Assembly (NCBI GenBank): GCA_020746875.1
Contig: JAGTJL010000027.1
Coordinates: forward strand, 310,001 to 374,000
Source of the DNA: Rhexocercosporidium sp. MPI-PUGE-AT-0058
Taxonomy: Eukaryota > Ascomycota > Leotiomycetes > Helotiales
Direction of reading: 5' to 3'
DNA length: 64,000 nucleotides
Shown here: positions 54,800 through 64,000 of the stretch, piece by piece
How the letters are laid out: the number at the start of each line of letters is the position of its first letter
How positions within the stretch are numbered: the stretch's first letter is position 1
Made by a program: the position numbers and the translations under genes
The notes under the pieces: generated by a model
Databases searched by the model: none
What the model was told of the DNA's origin: nothing
The model's input: only the letters and a program-made list of their open reading frames with translations

Positions 54800-55445
54800 T
54801 CAAGGTGTTCCGTTTCTTTTACCAACCAATAGTCTATCAAAAGTTCTCGTCAAAGAACTCCTGAGGAATACCCAAGTGGTTGCATCTTGAACCCCACTAG
54901 CAAGACGTTCTTGGTACTCCTCTCGAGGACTTCCAGCGGTCGTTCTTTGTTGATCTACATATACCAGTGCAGTGAGATGTACGCTTGTATTCGAATGAAA
55001 CGCCACCACAGGGGCTAGATTCATCGTCACGTTTCCAGATTGTTGATCGTTCTGCGGTGCAGCTCGAATTTCGGCTGCTTCGCGAATGAACCCATCAATC
55101 TCCCTCACTCTCTTCCCACTAATCAAAGCATTTGCTGAAAGGAACCTCGATACCCAAGACAAGCTTCGTGTAAGCCCATGGCACTCCTTCGTTGGCATCT
55201 AGTCCACACTCGTCATTCTTGCTAAGCAAGTAGCAAGGTCCTTTGACGCAAGCGCCAGGGCAAGGAATGATGTTGGCGAAGCCGCGAGTGTTGATTTGCC
55301 ACTTCTAGTCGCGAAGCATGCTAAGCCTAAGGTATCGCCTTTCAGGGCAGCGCTGCGCCATTTGTTCGAGGTGTAGATTGCTGCCGTAGGCAAAGTATAC
55401 TGTCTGGATCCTCCGCGGAGAGGTGGAGATGGTGTTGAGCGACAT
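54800..55445 (-). pseudogene. Second AIG2-type cyclotransferase copy, broken
   Basis: From ATG 55445 the frame reads TVYFAYGSNLHLEQMAQRCP, then TAG at 55307-55305, then KWQINTRGFANIIP, GPCYLLSKNDE and DANEGV. It then loses its frame between about 55130 and 55180. Similarity resumes in another frame with LTALVYVDQQRTTAGSPREEYQERLASG and runs to 54800. The order matches the intact gene at 53920, with which it converges. At least one nonsense change and one frameshift make it non-functional. The catalytic Glu region (DANEGV) is still visible. Confidence 0.83.
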
Positions 55446-56089
55446 CTTAGCGACTGGGTGATGGATCCTAGGTTGTTGAGACTGCTTAGATGGGCTCAGG
55501 TAAGAGATCTGTTAGAGGGTTTACTACTGATTCTAAATGACTGTTCGTGAATGAATAAGGCTTCCATATATTGCTTGGTTCAGACAAAGTGCGCGGGAAG
55601 TTGCAAAAATCATGAAACCAAGCAAGTCTGGACTCTGGAACTGTCTTCATGATTTTACGAGGCCGGAAACGCTGGGTCAGAAATGTGCTTCCTCTGTTGC
55701 CATAGCTTCCTGTGGCTTCGTACGTTAATTATTGGTCTCCGTAGGCTCCAGGGCCCTAGTATGCCCGGATTTGTCGCCCGAATGTAATCGCCTCGATGAG
55801 TCGGGTTAGAGAATACGCGATTATCATCATCGACGCCCTCAGTATAATGTATGTCGGGTTGGTTGGTTTAGATAGAAGAAAAGAATGAGAGGATGGAAAT
55901 AAATAATAGCGAATGCCAAGCGACGTGTTAGAAGTGACTTCTCGCGTCGTCGTTCAGGGGGGAGAACCGCGCTATTTTAGTGTCCGAAGTGGGCCATCAA
56001 ACATCGACGTCACTGCCTTTTCACACTTCTCCACAATACTCATTCATCAACAGCTTCATTTCCTCTTCTACCTCCTCAATGCAACTAAC
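55446..56089. other. Intergenic region
   Basis: Divergent promoters of the broken cyclotransferase copy and the next gene. An in-frame ATG at 55913 would extend the next protein by 59 residues. Confidence 0.4.
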
Positions 56090-57153
56090 ATGCCTTTACC
56101 AAAGGAAATATTCGCCAATTGGCGAGGGCTAATTGACAATGACTTATTTCAAACCGTCACCAAAACGTTCGCCATTCTTGACCACGACAATTATGTCTAC
56201 AGAGCTGAAGCTTTCGCAATGTCGTTGGGTCAAATACAGGAGCAGGTAGAATCTGGGAAGCTGAAATATAAATACCAGTCGCACGGGCAGCAGGTCCAGG
56301 TAACGTACCCCTAAATCTGGGGCCCGGCAGTGATTAATTAACGAAGGTCTCCCCTGCAGATATAAATGCATACACATCCATCTTTTCTCCAACTACCGAA
56401 ACCTCCAAAGCACTCAGAGCTTTCCTGTCGAATGCAAGGAAAGGCTCGCCCCGAGAGACGGTTGCCAAATATCTCCAGTCACGGCGGATCTGTCCATTCA
56501 AGATCCCGAAGTCGAAAGTACATATTAACCCCTACTACGACATGTGGGCTCTATCCTGCCAGGAAACGGCATTCCTCGGGCCCTTGCCGGATCCCTCGTA
56601 TGCACATCCAGCGAATGCGAAACATACGCATCCAATTCTGCCTGTTTTCTACCACCTCTTTGGTTGTGTTGTACCAAGCTATGAGGCGTTGCACATCGTA
56701 TCCCAATTGGTTGCCGACTCTGGTGCGGATGGAGTGATTGATATGGCCAGCGGGAATGGATATTGGGCATACATGCTGCGAAGGATGAAGCTCGACGTCA
56801 CAGCTGTAGACAATATGGCTAGTGAATACCGGACTATGTGGATCGATGATACCGTGAAGGCAGATGGTGTGGAGTATCTCAAGAAGAATAGTGGTGGAAA
56901 TGGAAGTATCCTCCTGATGGTGTATATGGTCACTGCTGGATTTTTCACCAAGCGGGTACTACGGGAATATAGAGGGGGCACAATCGTTGTAGTAGGTACC
57001 CAAAATTCGAATCGGTACACTGGTTTTGCAGATTGCACCGCGGAAGAGTACTTCGAGAAAGAAATGCCTGGCTGGGAGTTGATCTGCCGGGTTCCAATGC
57101 CAAGCTTCGCTGGGAAAGACGAGGGAATGTTTGTGTGGCGAAGGAAGTCGTAA
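56090..57153 (+). CDS. SAM-dependent methyltransferase-like protein
   Basis: Two exons, 56090-56299 and 56347-57153, with a 47-bp intron (CCAG|GTAACG...CGAAG), 338 aa. The central part contains DGVIDMASGNGYWAYMLRR, a class-I motif I (acidic residue followed by GxG-like glycine pattern), then LDVTAVDN as motif II. Later come ILLMVYM, GGTIVVVGTQNSNRYTGF and a C-terminal strand EGMFVWRRKS. The Rossmann fold is likely; substrate is not recognisable. Start at 56090 has a good context (AACATGCC); the alternative upstream ATG at 55913 is in the same open frame. The N-terminal ~100 residues are outside any family I know. Confidence 0.68.
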
Positions 57154-57532
57154 AGATTGCCACATTTCGTTGGACGCAATATCAACAGGTTGCTTATCAC
57201 AAAATGTTGGTCAATTCTCCATTATTCAACTGGGTCATGCGAGTTCCAGCTTTTCAATCATTGGACCATGGCTTTGGGCGCAAAACTTTGGTCGTCTTAC
57301 CGGTTAGGGTATGGAAACATTTCGGAAACATTCTCGGAGACATATTTGCAAGCCACAAAAGCTCACAGAAAGTCCCCATGAACTCTCCGGAAGCTCGAAT
57401 ATATGTTTGTAGCCCCACTCCATCCTTCTGTTCCATCTTGGTAGCCGAACGTGTATCCATCTATGCAGTCTCCTAGGTGCAAATGTCTCCTCAAATCCAC
57501 AATCAGCCCCACGACCATTTATTTCCCGGAAG
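57154..57532. other. Short intergenic region
   Basis: 379 bp between tandem genes. Short ORFs here have no recognisable domain. Confidence 0.4.
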
Positions 57533-58444
57533 ATGAGCTTCACACTTCACATACTCCCCGGCGCGCTTTACACAAGACGTGTGCTCATCTACTTAGCGGA
57601 GAAGAACCTCCTCCAATCCCTCTTCCTCAAAATCTCGCCACCGCTACCGAATGTCTCTGCAGTTCATTCGACTTCCCATCCAAGCGTCCTCACTACTCAA
57701 CCTACTGCTGCAAAACCCAAAGGTAGCCTCCCAGCCCTCACTACCCCTGATGGTACCACGATACACGACTCCATCTCCATCATATCCTACTTCGAGGACC
57801 TCTGCGATGAGTGTGAGAATCCATCTATACACCTTGAATCGAGCACGCCAAATTTTCCCGAAGCCAACCCATCAATGAGAGGCCAAACCATCGAGGAGCA
57901 GGCTCGCAACGCTGAAATCATCACTTTAGTCGATGAAGCAACGACGCTTTTCGAACGTGCTGCTCGACATGGTAGCGCCATGTTTGTTCTTCTCCAGAGG
58001 CAGGACATCACTTCTTCTAGAATCGCACTGCAAGCTTGTCGGGGTGTGCTAGCCAAAGTTGACGGGTGTTATTCCCACAGTCTGGGGCTTGAGGGAGTTG
58101 AGGGAGGCGAGGATTGTGGGGGAGTTGATGGGACTGCCACTATTGCGGATTGTCTCTTGTTCTCTCTGTTGGAATTTGCGAGGGAGATGTACGGCATTGA
58201 TTTGGTGACGGGGATGGAAGGACTGCAAAGATTTCAACGAGCCTTTGGGAAGAGGGAGAGCGTGCAAGTTGAGGGCGAGCAGGTATGGGATGGGAATTTG
58301 ACAAAGTTGGCAAGCTACTGGGTTAAAGAGACCGATGGTATTAGTGAATGGGCAACGGAACGGGGGAAAGTTGGGGGGCTCTATTTGAGAGCTTTGGGAA
58401 GCATGGCCTTGACGGCATTGAAACGTACCGCTGGGCTGGCATGA
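57533..58444 (+). CDS. Glutathione S-transferase-like protein
   Basis: Single-exon gene of 303 aa. N-terminal thioredoxin-like domain: FTLHILPGALYTRRVLIYLAEKNL, then KGSLPALTTPDGTTIHDSISIISYFEDL. In the latter the cis-Pro (LPAL) and the Asp-Ser pair correspond to the GST glutathione-binding motif. The C-terminal half is helical (ATIADCLLFSLLEFAREMYG). Cytosolic GSTs conjugate glutathione to electrophiles. An insert of about 25 residues between strand and cis-Pro (NVSAVHSTSHPSVLTTQPT) is longer than usual. It lies in tandem with the methyltransferase-like gene. No signal peptide. Confidence 0.78.
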   Translation: MSFTLHILPGALYTRRVLIYLAEKNLLQSLFLKISPPLPNVSAVHSTSHPSVLTTQPTAAKPKGSLPALTTPDGTTIHDSISIISYFEDLCDECENPSIHLESSTPNFPEANPSMRGQTIEEQARNAEIITLVDEATTLFERAARHGSAMFVLLQRQDITSSRIALQACRGVLAKVDGCYSHSLGLEGVEGGEDCGGVDGTATIADCLLFSLLEFAREMYGIDLVTGMEGLQRFQRAFGKRESVQVEGEQVWDGNLTKLASYWVKETDGISEWATERGKVGGLYLRALGSMALTALKRTAGLA

Positions 58445-59062
58445 GCCAAATCATTCAGGCGCGAAACAGCAATGCGAAGTCGACAATGGTTTCGAAATTG
58501 GTTCTATTCATTATGTTCAATCTATGATGAAGTATAATAAGTAATGCCCCCCAAAGCGGAATTCAGAAAACGCCAAAAGCATCAAAAAGGCAGCGAGACC
58601 AGCCAATTTCTCCACGGTGTCTCGTCCTCGAACCTTACTCCTCGATCAAGATGCGTGGTATTGAACAAGCCATCCCGGTGTCCGTTCCACCCTGTCCAGT
58701 GTACTTATCATCATTCAATCTCAACGCAACAACAGTCAATCACTCCCTACCAAGTCTCGCCCTCTCAGCAACCGATCTCTTCTGTGAAACACCCGTAACA
58801 ACCACAACACGGATACCGGCTGCAAGAGCATTGGTACCGGCTTTGAAACGGACCTAGACCCTCTTTTTGCTTTTTCTTTTTTTTTTCCCCCTCGAATGCA
58901 GATAACATCAAAAGCAGTGGAGATATCTGTCTATACCGCGAATAAGCAACTTTGAAATCTTCAAGAAAGATACAAACAACATCCCCAAGGGAAGTCAACA
59001 CTTGCATTCCAGCATAATGATTCAATCCGTGTCCTGTTGAGCATCCCTCTCAGAGCCGTAGC
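58445..59062. other. Intergenic region between convergent genes
   Basis: Holds a poly-T/C stretch near 58864-58892. No supported gene. Confidence 0.4.
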
Positions 59063-60446
59063 CTAGCCCCCATCGGCCGCCACCAACCTACTCATCTCCT
59101 CGTCGTAAATCGCACCCTCAACTCCCCTCCTTAGCCCATCCTCCATCCCACTCGGCACATATCCCAATCTACTCCTCGCCTTCTCAATACTCCAACTAAC
59201 GCCCCTGGACAACGCCTTGACATCATACGTCCCAACACTCGGTCTCTTCTGGCCGGCACTGAACACAAAATAGAACACCTCATTCATCCACGCCGTGACG
59301 ATGACTAACCAGAAACTCACGAGGCGAATATCCTGCTTCTCTGTCCGATCACCAGCTATGTACCATATCTTGCGCGCGAACGTGTAGTATGACAACGGTT
59401 GCCCGTCGGTAATGAAAAATGCCTGGCCTGCGACTCCGCTCTCTACCCTCCTCCCATCAACATCCCCATCCTGACTTACCGAGCTCTCGTATTGTGAAGA
59501 AGTCAACAAAGCCTTCCCACACAACACAAGTCCCAGAACCGCATTTCCTACCCACACATGCTCAAAAACCTGCCTATCAGGTCCAATCTGCATATTCTGC
59601 TTCCCCTGCCTCATCATCCCCAGAATCCCTGGTATGACCCTCATATCCCCCTCCCCATATATCGACGGTAATCTCAAACATGCTGTTTTCAAACTCTCGC
59701 TGTTGGCTGCGAGTACCAAGGCGTCTGCCATCCCTTTACTCTTTTGATGTGGGGTCGCGTCGCTTTTGGCTGTGTGCAGTTTACAGCTCGCTTCACTCAA
59801 CTGCTGATTCCGTGGCTCGATCTCGACGGCCTCGTGGGACGATGCATAGATGAGTGCTCGTACAAACGGCAATCTACTTGCACATTTGAGCAAGATCTGT
59901 GTTCCTCGGATGTTGGTGGTGTTCTGCTCTTTCAGCGGTGCTTCTAGAGAAGCGGATGCGCAGTGGAAGATTATCCTTGGTTGGATCTTGAAGAGGAGTT
60001 CTCGCATGCGCACTTCGCTTGATATATCGCCGCTGAAGTAGGAGGCGCCTTCATGTCGGTTCTGGTGTGGTGTACGGGAGATAACGGTTATGGAACCAGA
60101 TTCTGGGTCGCGGAGGAGGGCGTGAACGAGATTGGAGCCGAGAAAGCTGGGGATGTTAGACCCGCTATGTGAGGAGAGAGAGAGAGAGAGAGAGAGAGCG
60201 CTTGTAAGCTTGGGAAATTGGAAAGAGGAGTTCATACCCGCATCCACCTATCACCAATATTGGTCCAAGAGCAGGAAAATCAGGCGTTTGATTTTGTTCC
60301 AAACCCATGTCCCTTCGCATATCCATACTATCACCAGACTTCTCCGTCTCCTTCATGTCCTCTTGCGGTTCCATCTCAGATATAACCTCCCTCTCTATTG
60401 ACGGCCTCATCATCTCATACCCCCTTCCTTGATCGACGTTCGACAT
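59063..60446 (-). CDS. NAD-dependent 3-beta-HSD/ERG26-like dehydrogenase
   Basis: Two exons, 60446-60238 and 60146-59063, 430 aa. The 91-bp intron holds a GA/CT microsatellite and ends TCTAACATCCCCAG. Splicing there restores ILVIGGCGFLGSNLVHALL, the glycine-rich NAD-binding motif. Further marks are RIIFHCAS, ALIYASSHEAVE (Ser of the triad; the usual YxxxK here reads HQKSK), CLRLPSIYGEGD, FEHVWVGNAVLG and FITDGQPLSYYTFARKIW. A hydrophobic stretch LVSFWLVIVTAWMNEVFYFVF follows, as in sterol-4-alpha-carboxylate 3-dehydrogenases. Those enzymes act in ergosterol synthesis at the ER. The missing Tyr in the active-site motif makes activity uncertain; it may be a paralogue of ERG26. The frame is open upstream of the chosen ATG but without another ATG. 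Confidence 0.8.
60175..60198. repeat. GA dinucleotide microsatellite in an intron
   Basis: About twelve GA units within the intron of the dehydrogenase gene (CT on the coding strand), so it enlarges the polypyrimidine region upstream of the branch site. Confidence 0.9.
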
Positions 60447-62283
60447 CTCATCCAACCGATGCTCACTCAACAGCAGTGATATCGACGCAATACCACAGGT
60501 AACCAGTCTGAAGAAAGACAAAAGAAAAGAGATACCGCAGGATACAAGAAAAACCGACTTATTGATTGGACTTACACGTCCTCGAGAGAAAATGGACGTC
60601 ACAGCCCTTTAAGGTCCATCCCATCCCAAGACACTCCACTGATCTCACATCCTGCATACACAGGTACCCCGACATATCTGCCCTACCAAGATTACTATCC
60701 ACTTCCATGCTAACCCTGATGCCAATCCAATCCACTTACAAGTTACAACGAATCCATACCTCAAAGCAGGAACCCAACGAGATGGATCCCCTCATCCCTT
60801 GTCCATCGTCACCAATCCCATGTATCCCACCGCAAGACTAACCAATCAGCACCCCAATCGACCCTCGACCCAGCAAAACGTCCACCCAGCAGGACTGGGA
60901 CCTGAACGAAAACGGGTCTCTGGACCGTCATTCCCAAGGCTGAGAAAAAGAGGGTCGGTATCCTCAAAGCAAAGGGCAATCTCACATCAGCATGTCGGCC
61001 GCTCGCTTAATCCAGCCCCTTTTAGGTGTTGGCATCTGCACGATCGAGCCAATCAAAAGGTTCATTTCGAGGGGGTGAGCGTGAAGCTCTTCTTGCATTG
61101 TTGGGGTCGGATAACTTTAATTTGGGGTCCTAGTACAGATTGCTGGACGCGTATTGGATTGGATGGATAGACGCGAAGGAGGGACGTAGTCATTTCCTCC
61201 GCAGTACAAGCAGCAAGATTTCCCAAAATGGCGAATGCGACTCGACCCGCCGGTCTTGGCTCCTTAGTGTAACTTCCAAACAGATATCTATAGGGCTACA
61301 TAGAGCAACCTGCTCTAACAAGGAGATGCAAACTCGTATTCCAACGACATGAAACACGAATCCGCACCCGGGGGATTGGAGACGGGAGGACCGCCTCAGA
61401 TTCTCCAAATGATAGCAAGTAAACAACTGCAAAGTAGACTACGGAGCGGCCGTCCCGTCCCGTCTCCTTTTATCCTAATCTATCACATCGCATCAAATCA
61501 TCCTGAGTACGAGCATCCTATCCAATTAGCTCTGGTTTAACGCGCATGGAAAGATGGATTACCGAAACTTATCTGCCCGTATATGATTACTTTTCGACTC
61601 CCCGACTCGGAAGACCGATTGTGGAAGAGCCAGGAAAGACACAGCCGTTGATCGACGGTTTTTTCTATCCCCCATGTTCATTTCTAGAGACTCACTCGCC
61701 CCAGGGAGGAATCGATACTGGAGCGTGGTGGCTACCTAAGGCACTGTTTCTTGGTCTTGTAGTAATCACGTACCTGACAGGATATCCACTTCTGACTAGT
61801 ACAAGTCTAGATGCTCTATATTTGTATATTCTCCACCCCCAGCAAGCATATAACGACATGAGCCAAATCTAATTATCGATTCTTCTGTGCAAATCTGCGA
61901 GCTAGAGCGCCAACATGAAGGGAACAAACTGTTGGACTCGGCCGTGGTGAGAATTGGGGGCGTAAGGAAATGAGGACGGCTGATCGATCTGGGTCCAAAT
62001 CATGGTGTTCTTTCCGTTTCGACTATCAAGACATCTGAACGCTCGATTTCTGTAGCGAAGAGAGGATAGAATAGAGGATAGAGGAGAAAGGTAAATGGGA
62101 GGAATTACTCATCAACCGCACGTTTCATTCAGTGGTATCAAAAATGCCGCTATCACTTCCATCCATCCAAGAACTAAACAAACAACTCTCCACGAAAAGT
62201 ACAAATACCCACAAGAAGAGAACTTTCTCACTCGTCCCTCTCACTCGTCCCTCTCACCCTCGTCTACTTATCCCCTATTTCCC
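60447..62283. other. Long intergenic region
   Basis: 1.8 kb with only short ORFs. One of 108 codons at 61546-61872 contains a single hydrophobic segment but no known domain; I do not annotate it. Confidence 0.4.
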
Positions 62284-63917
62284 CTAGTACCGGTAAACAG
62301 GCTCTTTCGTTCCAGGTTGAACACCATACCCCGTCCTCCTATCATCATCATCCTCATCTGGCGTCTCGGGAACAGCAGCATGCATTGTAGTCTTTCCTAT
62401 CGAACTCTCCTGTCTGCCCATATAACTAGGCATCTCTCTAAATCCAGGATGGTACGGCTCAATACCTAGACGATCATTAAACTGGCCTGTCGAGGAAGAT
62501 GCCTGATCTTTCGGAAATGGCGGGTTATGTGTTTGGGTTGTTGAGGTCTTGGGATCTGAGAAAGGATTTTCGTCGTCAGAGCCTGTAGGGGCGTAGTCTC
62601 CTGGAGGTGGAATTGGCGGTTGGTTGACAGCTTTCCGCGCTGAGGGGGTTGACAGTGTAGGAGGTGGCCCAGGAGGAGCGGCGTATCCAGAATCTGTTCT
62701 TCCTGGTGGTGGGCCTGGGGGAGGAGAGAATCCTGCTTCCGGTCTTGGTGGGGGAGTTGGCTCTCCATTTCCCAAGCCTGCTGCTTTGCGTGCGCCGAGA
62801 AGGGCGCGCTGGTGTTGGTTCATGGCTTTGTTAAGTTGCTCGTTTGTTTCAATCAACGTCTCCATTGTATCGTTGTCTGGAGAGGGGTTTTCTGCGATCA
62901 TGTAGGCCTGGATACTCCTACTTGCACTCTGGCAGCGATCTGCGAATTCGCGGACGAGTTCATTTTGTATGAGTTCGGAAGGAGGGGTACTTTGTACGAC
63001 TTGGGATAGCAGACCGGCTGATGTACGGGCTTCTTCGATTCTGGAGCTCAGTTCGTGTGGTTGGGGAAGTCGACGACTGTGGTGATTCCGAGAGAAGTAG
63101 TTCTGTTCATTGCCTTGGAATGGAGGAGCATTCATGGTTCGGGGTACTGCTGGGCCCTGCGTTTGTTAGAAGAGTTGGCCAGTATGGAACGGGGCACAAA
63201 CATGTATCTTGACCATCTTCTCATGCTCCTTCTTCCACATCTCGTTCAACAGCACCAGCCCCTCATCGCCAGCCTTCTCCCTTCCGAACGTATCCAGAGT
63301 CTCCATCAATATCTGCTTCACACTTGGGTCCCTCCCCATCCGCAACAGCTCCTTGACAACCTGCACGAACTTCGCATCGATGTTCCTCGTAAATGTCTTT
63401 CCAGGGTTATCGGCCAGAATGCGGATGAGCATGATGCCATTGTATTGAACGTATGGTTTGGTATAGTTGTCTTTGGAGAGGAACTTTCGGATTACGTAGG
63501 ACGCCTCCTTGGCCGCAGAGGGGGACGATTCGCAAGCTTCGACAATTGTAGGAAGGTAGAGGACTTCTTCGCCCTGGCAAGACTGTTAGGGCGCCAGATA
63601 TACCATTTATCATCACTTAGACAACATACCGATCCATTTGGACCTCCAGACTCGCAGAACAATCGCTGGGGCACAATCAGCCTGATTCAAGCATGGAGTT
63701 ACCGCCGACCACCTACCACATTCCTCGTCGCATTTGCTTCTGGCGTATCGAGTTGGATCTCTGGAGAGGTATCGACAACATCGTTATTTGCTGCACAGTA
63801 GTTAGTAACGCAGCGTTGTGCTGGCTATTGCCGGAGAGGGCGGCGGTTTGTTTGCTTACGCTTGCGCCGAATAGAACCCAGCATGCTCTTCATGCCCATG
63901 CTCTTCATGGCTTTCAT
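62284..63917 (-). CDS. VHS/GAT-domain trafficking protein (Tom1/LSB5-like)
   Basis: Five exons, 63917-63860, 63790-63717, 63665-63630, 63573-63202 and 63156-62284, give 470 aa with every junction in frame. The N-terminus is Met/Lys-rich (MKAMKSMGMKSMLGSIRRK). A VHS-type helical domain follows: LYLPTIVEACESSPSAAKEA, KPYVQYNGIMLIRILADNPG, FVQVVKELLRMGRDPSVKQI. Then a GAT-like helical region (LIQNELVREFADRCQSASRS, METLIETNEQLNKAMNQHQRAL) and a Pro-rich tail with PPPGPPPG-type repeats. Proteins of this type bind ubiquitin and cargo at endosomes or the actin patch. The VHS domain here starts about 50 residues in, unlike yeast LSB5. The start ATG has three further in-frame Met within 12 codons; upstream sequence is also open to the window end, so an earlier start is possible. 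Confidence 0.82.
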
Positions 63918-64000
63918 GGCTGCGGGTTTGCTGGGGAGGTGAACAGGTGTGTAGGTGACAGAGTAGAAGACGGTGGAGGAGAAGGAGGAGCGGTTGGTGT

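Noticed and set aside
61546..61872. 108-codon ORF with one hydrophobic segment
   Set aside because: No recognisable domain, no splice partners, and position in a long promoter region; length is within chance expectation.

Overview
The window is nuclear DNA from a filamentous ascomycete (Pezizomycotina). Most genes are split by 45-70 bp introns with GT-AG borders and CTAAC-like branch sites. The gene content is typical of such fungi: a GH10 xylanase, HET and NACHT proteins, F-box/LRR proteins and small secreted proteins. A transposon island carries dense C-to-T and G-to-A change on both strands, as left by repeat-induced point mutation (RIP). A leotiomycete source is my guess and is not shown by the sequence.

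Left third (1-22 kb). The window opens with the 3' part of a GH10 xylanase, then an F-box-like gene. Next come a TmpA-like membrane flavoprotein and, divergently, a 4-coumarate-CoA-ligase-like enzyme; this pairing recalls the afeA-tmpA conidiation-signal locus of Aspergillus. They are followed by a large class-3 (diacylglycerol) lipase, a broken gna1-like copy, a RAD5/HLTF-like SNF2 helicase whose frame is broken by one extra G at a splice site, and a NACHT NTPase with C-terminal C2H2 zinc fingers.

Middle (22-42 kb). This part holds a repeat-rich coiled-coil protein with a signal-like N-terminus, a nonsense-mutated F-box/LRR gene, a HET-domain gene, a PhzF-family gene with one in-frame TAG, an N-terminally truncated amidoligase and a TLDc-like membrane protein. 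Three small secreted-protein genes follow. One has repeated Kex2 sites around a DIIDYGI-like motif, and one looks like a secreted permuted papain-fold protein.

Transposon island (42.86-51.52 kb). A Fot1/pogo-type DNA transposon with 26-bp perfect inverted repeats and a TA duplication sits inside a transporter gene. It is itself split by a complete 6.8-kb Ty3/gypsy chromovirus with two 515-bp LTRs. Both elements are heavily degraded except for the 3' end of the gypsy.

Right part (51.5-64 kb). The transporter remnant meets an amidoligase gene tail to tail. That amidoligase is divergent from an AIG2-type gamma-glutamylcyclotransferase, the neighbourhood noted for fungal amidoligases, and a broken second cyclotransferase copy lies next door. 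A methyltransferase-like gene, a GST-like gene, an ERG26-like dehydrogenase and a VHS/GAT trafficking protein complete the window.

Intron junctions were deduced by eye from splice signals and frame continuity, not from transcripts.
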